Source: UBA8752 sp040261275 (GTDB lineage: Bacteria; Bacteroidota; Bacteroidia; Flavobacteriales_D; Sanyastnellaceae). Taken from it: a stretch of 64,000 nt of DNA. This document shows, in pieces, positions 61,082-64,000 of the stretch. The notes beneath the pieces are model-generated. The model searched no databases, was not told the DNA's origin, and worked only from the letters and a program-made list of their open reading frames with translations. Each line of letters starts with the position of its first letter. Position 1 is the stretch's first letter. The position numbers were made by a program, and so were the translations under genes. The stretch lies in assembly GCA_040261275.1 (NCBI GenBank), contig JBDQOI010000002.1, positions 49,871-113,870 of the forward strand, read 5' to 3'.

Positions 61082-61634
61082 GTTCCGTTTCAGGATTCCA
61101 CAATTCCACTCGATCCTCTCCACCGTGCAGCTCGGACCAAGCGACGCGCACCCGCTGGCTGTCCAAACTGTCCACCCTCCTACCGATGTACGTTGCCTCG
61201 ATGGGCAGTTCCCGACGGAAGCGCCGATCGATCAACACGGCCAGCTCCATATTGGCCGGTCGACCGTGTGCCAGAAGGGCATCCATGGCCGCTCGGATGG
61301 TTCTACCCGTGAATAAAACGTCATCGACCACAACTACCCTCAATCCTTCTACCGTAAAGTCCAAATTGGTCTGAGCCGCCAGCAAAGGTTGACCCCGCCG
61401 GCGGAAATCATCGCGGAAGAAAGTGATGTCCAAGTCACCCTGTCGAGGGCCTTCACCACCGAGTATCTGCGCAATCCTCGTATGCAAGCGGGAGGCGAGA
61501 TGCACTCCCCTGGGCTGCACACCAATGAGCGCACTGTTGGCGAAGTCCCCGTGTTCTTCCACCAATTGATGGGCGAGGCGATCGAGGGTCAGTCGAAACT
61601 GTACCGGGTCGATGAGGATTCTTGCAGGGCCCAT
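61074..61634 (-). CDS. pyrR: Bifunctional pyrimidine operon regulator / uracil phosphoribosyltransferase PyrR
   Basis: From the ATG at 61634 there are 186 residues. ALIGVQPRGVHLASRL and the PRPP loop VVVVDDVLFTGRTIRAAMDAL are the type I phosphoribosyltransferase motifs, and LVDRRFRREL-like VLIDRRFRRELPI is a PyrR hallmark. PyrR binds pyr mRNA or acts as an enzyme. The overlap with pyrB supports the regulatory name. A strong hairpin lies 23 bases upstream at 61657-61689, probably the rpsA terminator, but it is in the place where a PyrR-sensitive attenuator would sit. Confidence 0.9.
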   Translation of the reverse strand: MGPARILIDPVQFRLTLDRLAHQLVEEHGDFANSALIGVQPRGVHLASRLHTRIAQILGGEGPRQGDLDITFFRDDFRRRGQPLLAAQTNLDFTVEGLRVVVVDDVLFTGRTIRAAMDALLAHGRPANMELAVLIDRRFRRELPIEATYIGRRVDSLDSQRVRVAWSELHGGEDRVELWNPETEHG

Positions 61635-61656
61635 AGTGCGGCGCGAAAATACGCGA

Positions 61657-61689
61657 TAAGAAAAAGGGAGACCCATCGGGTCTCCCTTT
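61657..61689 (-). terminator. Terminator between rpsA and pyrR
   Basis: On the minus strand a perfect 12-bp stem (61689-61678 with 61674-61663; core GGGAGACCC/GGGTCTCCC) with a 3-base loop is followed by TTTTTCTTATC. Confidence 0.85.
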
Positions 61690-61714
61690 CTCATTTCAGT
61701 TTGGCGAAAAGAGA

Positions 61715-64000
61715 TCAACTGTCTCCCTCCTCCTTGGTATCCTCAGCTGCATCGTCGGCCTTCTTTTTGGCCGTCGATTTCTTCGCCGTGGTCTTCTTGG
61801 CCGCAGGCTTTTTGGCCGGCGCCTTTTTCTTGGCAGCGGGCTTTTTAGCCTCAGGCTTGTCCTCTTCGGCGGGAGCCTCCTCAGCAGCGGGAGCTTCCTC
61901 AGCAGCGGGAGCTTCCTCAGCAGCGGGAGCCTCCTCAACAGCGGGAGCCTCCTCAGCAGCAGGAGCTTCCTCAACAACGGGAGCCTCCTCAGCAGCAGGA
62001 GCTTTCTTCTTCACCGGCTTTTCAGCGGGAACATCCTCCATCTGTTGCTTCAACTGTGAGAGCACATCGAGATCTCCGAACGTGGTCTTGGCCTGACGCT
62101 CGTTGACTTCACGCACCGCACGCTGCGTAGCAGGACTGGATCCACCATCGCGGTCATCGCGACGCTTACGGTCTCCGGTTCCACTGCGCTTCTTGGCGGG
62201 CGGCTCCTCGTATGTGCGAAGGTGCGACACCGTAATGCGCTTGGCATTCCGGTTGAATTCGAGCACGATGAAATCTGCGCTCTCCTCCACCTTGATGTCG
62301 GTACCGTCCTCGCGCTTGAGGTGCTTGGCCTGGCAGAATCCTTCCACACCGTAGGGCAGGGCCACGCCGACATTGCTGCCGTCGATGGACAGAACCGTAC
62401 CCTTGTGGGTGGAGCCTACTTCGAACACGCTTTCGAACGTATCCCAAGGATTCTCCTGGAGCTGCTTGTGACCGAGGCTCATGCGGCGGTTGGTCTTGTC
62501 CAACTCGAGCACGACCACTTCGATTTCGTCGCCGACGTTGCAGAACTCCGAAGGGTGCTTGATCTTCTTCTCCCAGCTGAGATCGGAAATGTGAACAAGG
62601 CCATCGATGCCCTCCTCCATCTCGACGAACAGGCCGAAGTTGGTGAAGTTGCGCACCTTTCCGCTGTGCTTGGACTGCACGGGGAACTTGAACTCGATGT
62701 TGTCCCACGGGTCCGGAACAAGCTGCTTCAATCCAAGGCTCATCTTCCGCTCTTCGCGGTCGATACCCAAGATGATGGTCTCGATCTCGTCACCCACTTT
62801 CAGGAATTCCTGTGCGCTGCGCAAGTGCTGACTCCAGCTCATTTCGCTGACGTGGAGCAGACCCTCTACGCCCTCCGCCACTTCGACGAAGGCTCCGTAG
62901 TCGGCCACAACCACAACCTTACCCTTGATTTTGTCTCCGACGTTGACGCCTTCAGACATCGCATCCCATGGGTGAGCCGTGAGCTGCTTGATGCCGAGTG
63001 CAATTCGCTTGCGGTCGTCGTCGAAGTCGAGAATCACCACATTGAGGCTCTGGTCAACCTCCACCACTTCTTCGGGATGGTTGACACGGCCCCAGCTGAG
63101 GTCGGTGATGTGAACGAGGCCGTCCACACCGCCGAGGTCGACGAATACACCATAGGAGGTGATGTTCTTGACCACACCTTCGAGCACTTGACCTTTTTCG
63201 AGGCCCCCGATGATTTGGCGCTTCTGTTCCTCCAACTCGGCCTCGATGAGGGCCTTGTGCGAAACCACGACATTCTTGTACTCCTGGTTGATCTTGACCA
63301 CCTTGAATTCCATCTGCTTTCCGACGAACTCGTCGTAATCGCGGATGGGCTTCACATCAATCTGGCTGCCCGGCAGGAACGCCTCGATGCCGAATACATC
63401 GACAATCAATCCCCCCTTCGTGCGGCACTTGATCGTACCCATGATGATCTCGTCATTCTCCAATGCAGCATTGACCTTGAGCCATGCGCTGTGAATGCGG
63501 GCCGTGCGGTGGGAAACCACCAATTGACCGTTGCGGTCCTCCTGTTGCTCGACGAACACAGGAACCACGTCACCAGCGCGTAGCTCTGGGTTGTAGCGGA
63601 ACTCTGAAGCACCGATGACACCCTCGGACTTGTATCCGATGTTGACCACAACCTCCTTCTTCCCGATGCTCACAATGGTACCGTCGACCACCTCGGCTTC
63701 GCGAATGAGATTCAAGCTACCCTCGTACAGATCCTCAAGCTTCGTGCGCTCTTCGGGATCCATATCGTCTTTGGAATCGTCTTGATCGTCCCAGTCGAAT
63801 TCATCTCCTGGCTGGTCAAGCTCGCGCATCACCCAGGGCTCGGCGGGAGCTTCCTCGGCGGGAGCTTCCTCAGCAGCCGGAGCCTCCTCAGCGGGAGCTT
63901 CCTCAGCAGCCGGAGCCTCCTCAGCGGGAGCTTCCTCAGCAGCCGGGGCCTCCTCAGCGGGAGCTTCCTCAGCAGCCGGGGCCTCCTCAGCGGGAGCTTC
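61715..64000 (-). CDS. rpsA: 30S ribosomal protein S1 (5' end beyond window)
   Basis: mRNA-binding protein of the small ribosomal subunit. The frame is open to the right edge, so the start lies outside; 761 codons are visible. At the N-terminus is an 11-residue Ala/Pro/Glu repeat (coding DNA 63871-64000), then an acidic stretch, then six S1 domains between residues about 80 and 600 (for example VVVNIGYKSEGVI, TSYGVFVDLGGVDGLVHITDLSW, FTNFGLFVEMEEGIDGLVHISDLSW). The C-terminal tail has seven AAEEAP-type units (coding 61871-61996) then a Lys/Ala-rich segment. These flanking low-complexity extensions are unusual in size. Terminator follows. Confidence 0.93.
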   Translation of the reverse strand, partial: EAPAEEAPAAEEAPAEEAPAAEEAPAEEAPAAEEAPAEEAPAAEEAPAEEAPAEPWVMRELDQPGDEFDWDDQDDSKDDMDPEERTKLEDLYEGSLNLIREAEVVDGTIVSIGKKEVVVNIGYKSEGVIGASEFRYNPELRAGDVVPVFVEQQEDRNGQLVVSHRTARIHSAWLKVNAALENDEIIMGTIKCRTKGGLIVDVFGIEAFLPGSQIDVKPIRDYDEFVGKQMEFKVVKINQEYKNVVVSHKALIEAELEEQKRQIIGGLEKGQVLEGVVKNITSYGVFVDLGGVDGLVHITDLSWGRVNHPEEVVEVDQSLNVVILDFDDDRKRIALGIKQLTAHPWDAMSEGVNVGDKIKGKVVVVADYGAFVEVAEGVEGLLHVSEMSWSQHLRSAQEFLKVGDEIETIILGIDREERKMSLGLKQLVPDPWDNIEFKFPVQSKHSGKVRNFTNFGLFVEMEEGIDGLVHISDLSWEKKIKHPSEFCNVGDEIEVVVLELDKTNRRMSLGHKQLQENPWDTFESVFEVGSTHKGTVLSIDGSNVGVALPYGVEGFCQAKHLKREDGTDIKVEESADFIVLEFNRNAKRITVSHLRTYEEPPAKKRSGTGDRKRRDDRDGGSSPATQRAVREVNERQAKTTFGDLDVLSQLKQQMEDVPAEKPVKKKAPAAEEAPVVEEAPAAEEAPAVEEAPAAEEAPAAEEAPAAEEAPAEEDKPEAKKPAAKKKAPAKKPAAKKTTAKKSTAKKKADDAAEDTKEEGDS
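61871..61996. repeat. Seven 18-base tandem repeats in the 3' part of rpsA
   Basis: Units of the form GGGAGCCTCCTCAGCAGC on the plus strand, encoding AAEEAP variants (AAEEAP, VVEEAP, AVEEAP). Exactly seven units in frame. Confidence 0.9.
63871..64000. repeat. 33-base tandem repeats in the 5' part of rpsA
   Basis: Four copies of a 33-base unit begin at 63871, 63904, 63937 and 63970, the last cut by the window edge. They encode an 11-residue unit read as EEAPAEEAPAA. The array may continue outside the window. Confidence 0.9.

Noticed and set aside
62222..63583. Open frame of 453 codons on the plus strand
   Set aside because: Antisense to rpsA, with His/Leu/Val-rich low complexity that mirrors the S1 codons; the S1 frame is clearly the real gene.

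Overview
The window is a stretch of chromosome from a member of the Bacteroidota, most likely a marine Flavobacteriales-type bacterium. Evidence for this is the gliding/ABC pair gldF-gldG, three proteins ending in type IX secretion (T9SS) C-terminal sorting domains, Bacteroidota-only families (DUF6913-like, DUF5723-like, the START-like small protein), split transketolase subunits, and several -7 boxes of the form TAnnTTTG. Base composition looks moderately GC-rich for the group (judged by eye, not counted). No phage, insertion sequence or CRISPR array is visible, and the only RNA gene seen is one tRNA-Met.

Layout. 1-3610 (minus): cca (cut by the left edge), tsaC, purC and phoH, overlapping end to end. 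3699-10955 (plus): a tightly packed run of eight genes: SAM hydroxide adenosyltransferase, ABM-like protein, gldF, gldG, DUF4340, paaJ-type thiolase, paaY and a tRNA methyltransferase. 10965-11593: START-like gene, tRNA-Met and its terminator. 11697-20189: two very large secreted Cys/Asp-rich repeat proteins (895 and 1874 residues). 20238-28530: thioredoxin-like protein, YeeZ-like reductase, hydrolases, a T9SS cargo protein, DUF2797, YqgE and an M14 carboxypeptidase. 28581-36592 (minus): paaZ, an S41-like protease, a small secreted protein, a GH92 glycosidase lipoprotein and a class III aminotransferase, nearly all coupled. 36735-37757: a small T9SS protein that shares its N-terminal domain with the two giant proteins. 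37758-38406: a gene-poor segment bounded by two dif-like sequences. 38456-45371: TPR protein, gyrA, clpC and a DivIC-like protein. 45396-51987: lipoprotein, ychF, a transketolase operon interrupted by a vWA-domain gene, dapA and an apparently frameshifted DUF6913-like gene. 52077-57911: pirin, lipoproteins, msrA, a DUF5723-like protein, ilvE and an orphan LuxR-type regulator. 58001-64000 (minus): rpsA (cut by the right edge), pyrR, pyrB, a STAS protein, a T9SS protein and rnz.

How the genes fit together. Most are housekeeping: tRNA maturation and modification, purine and pyrimidine synthesis, lysine and branched-chain amino-acid metabolism, DNA topology, proteolysis and translation. paaJ, paaY and paaZ indicate aerobic phenylacetate degradation, with its genes dispersed. 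The secreted proteins point to a particle- or polymer-associated life. The least explained content is the repeat-protein family at 11.7-20.1 kb and 36.7 kb, the dif-like pair near 38 kb, the vWA gene inside the transketolase operon, and the repeat-rich extensions at both ends of ribosomal protein S1.
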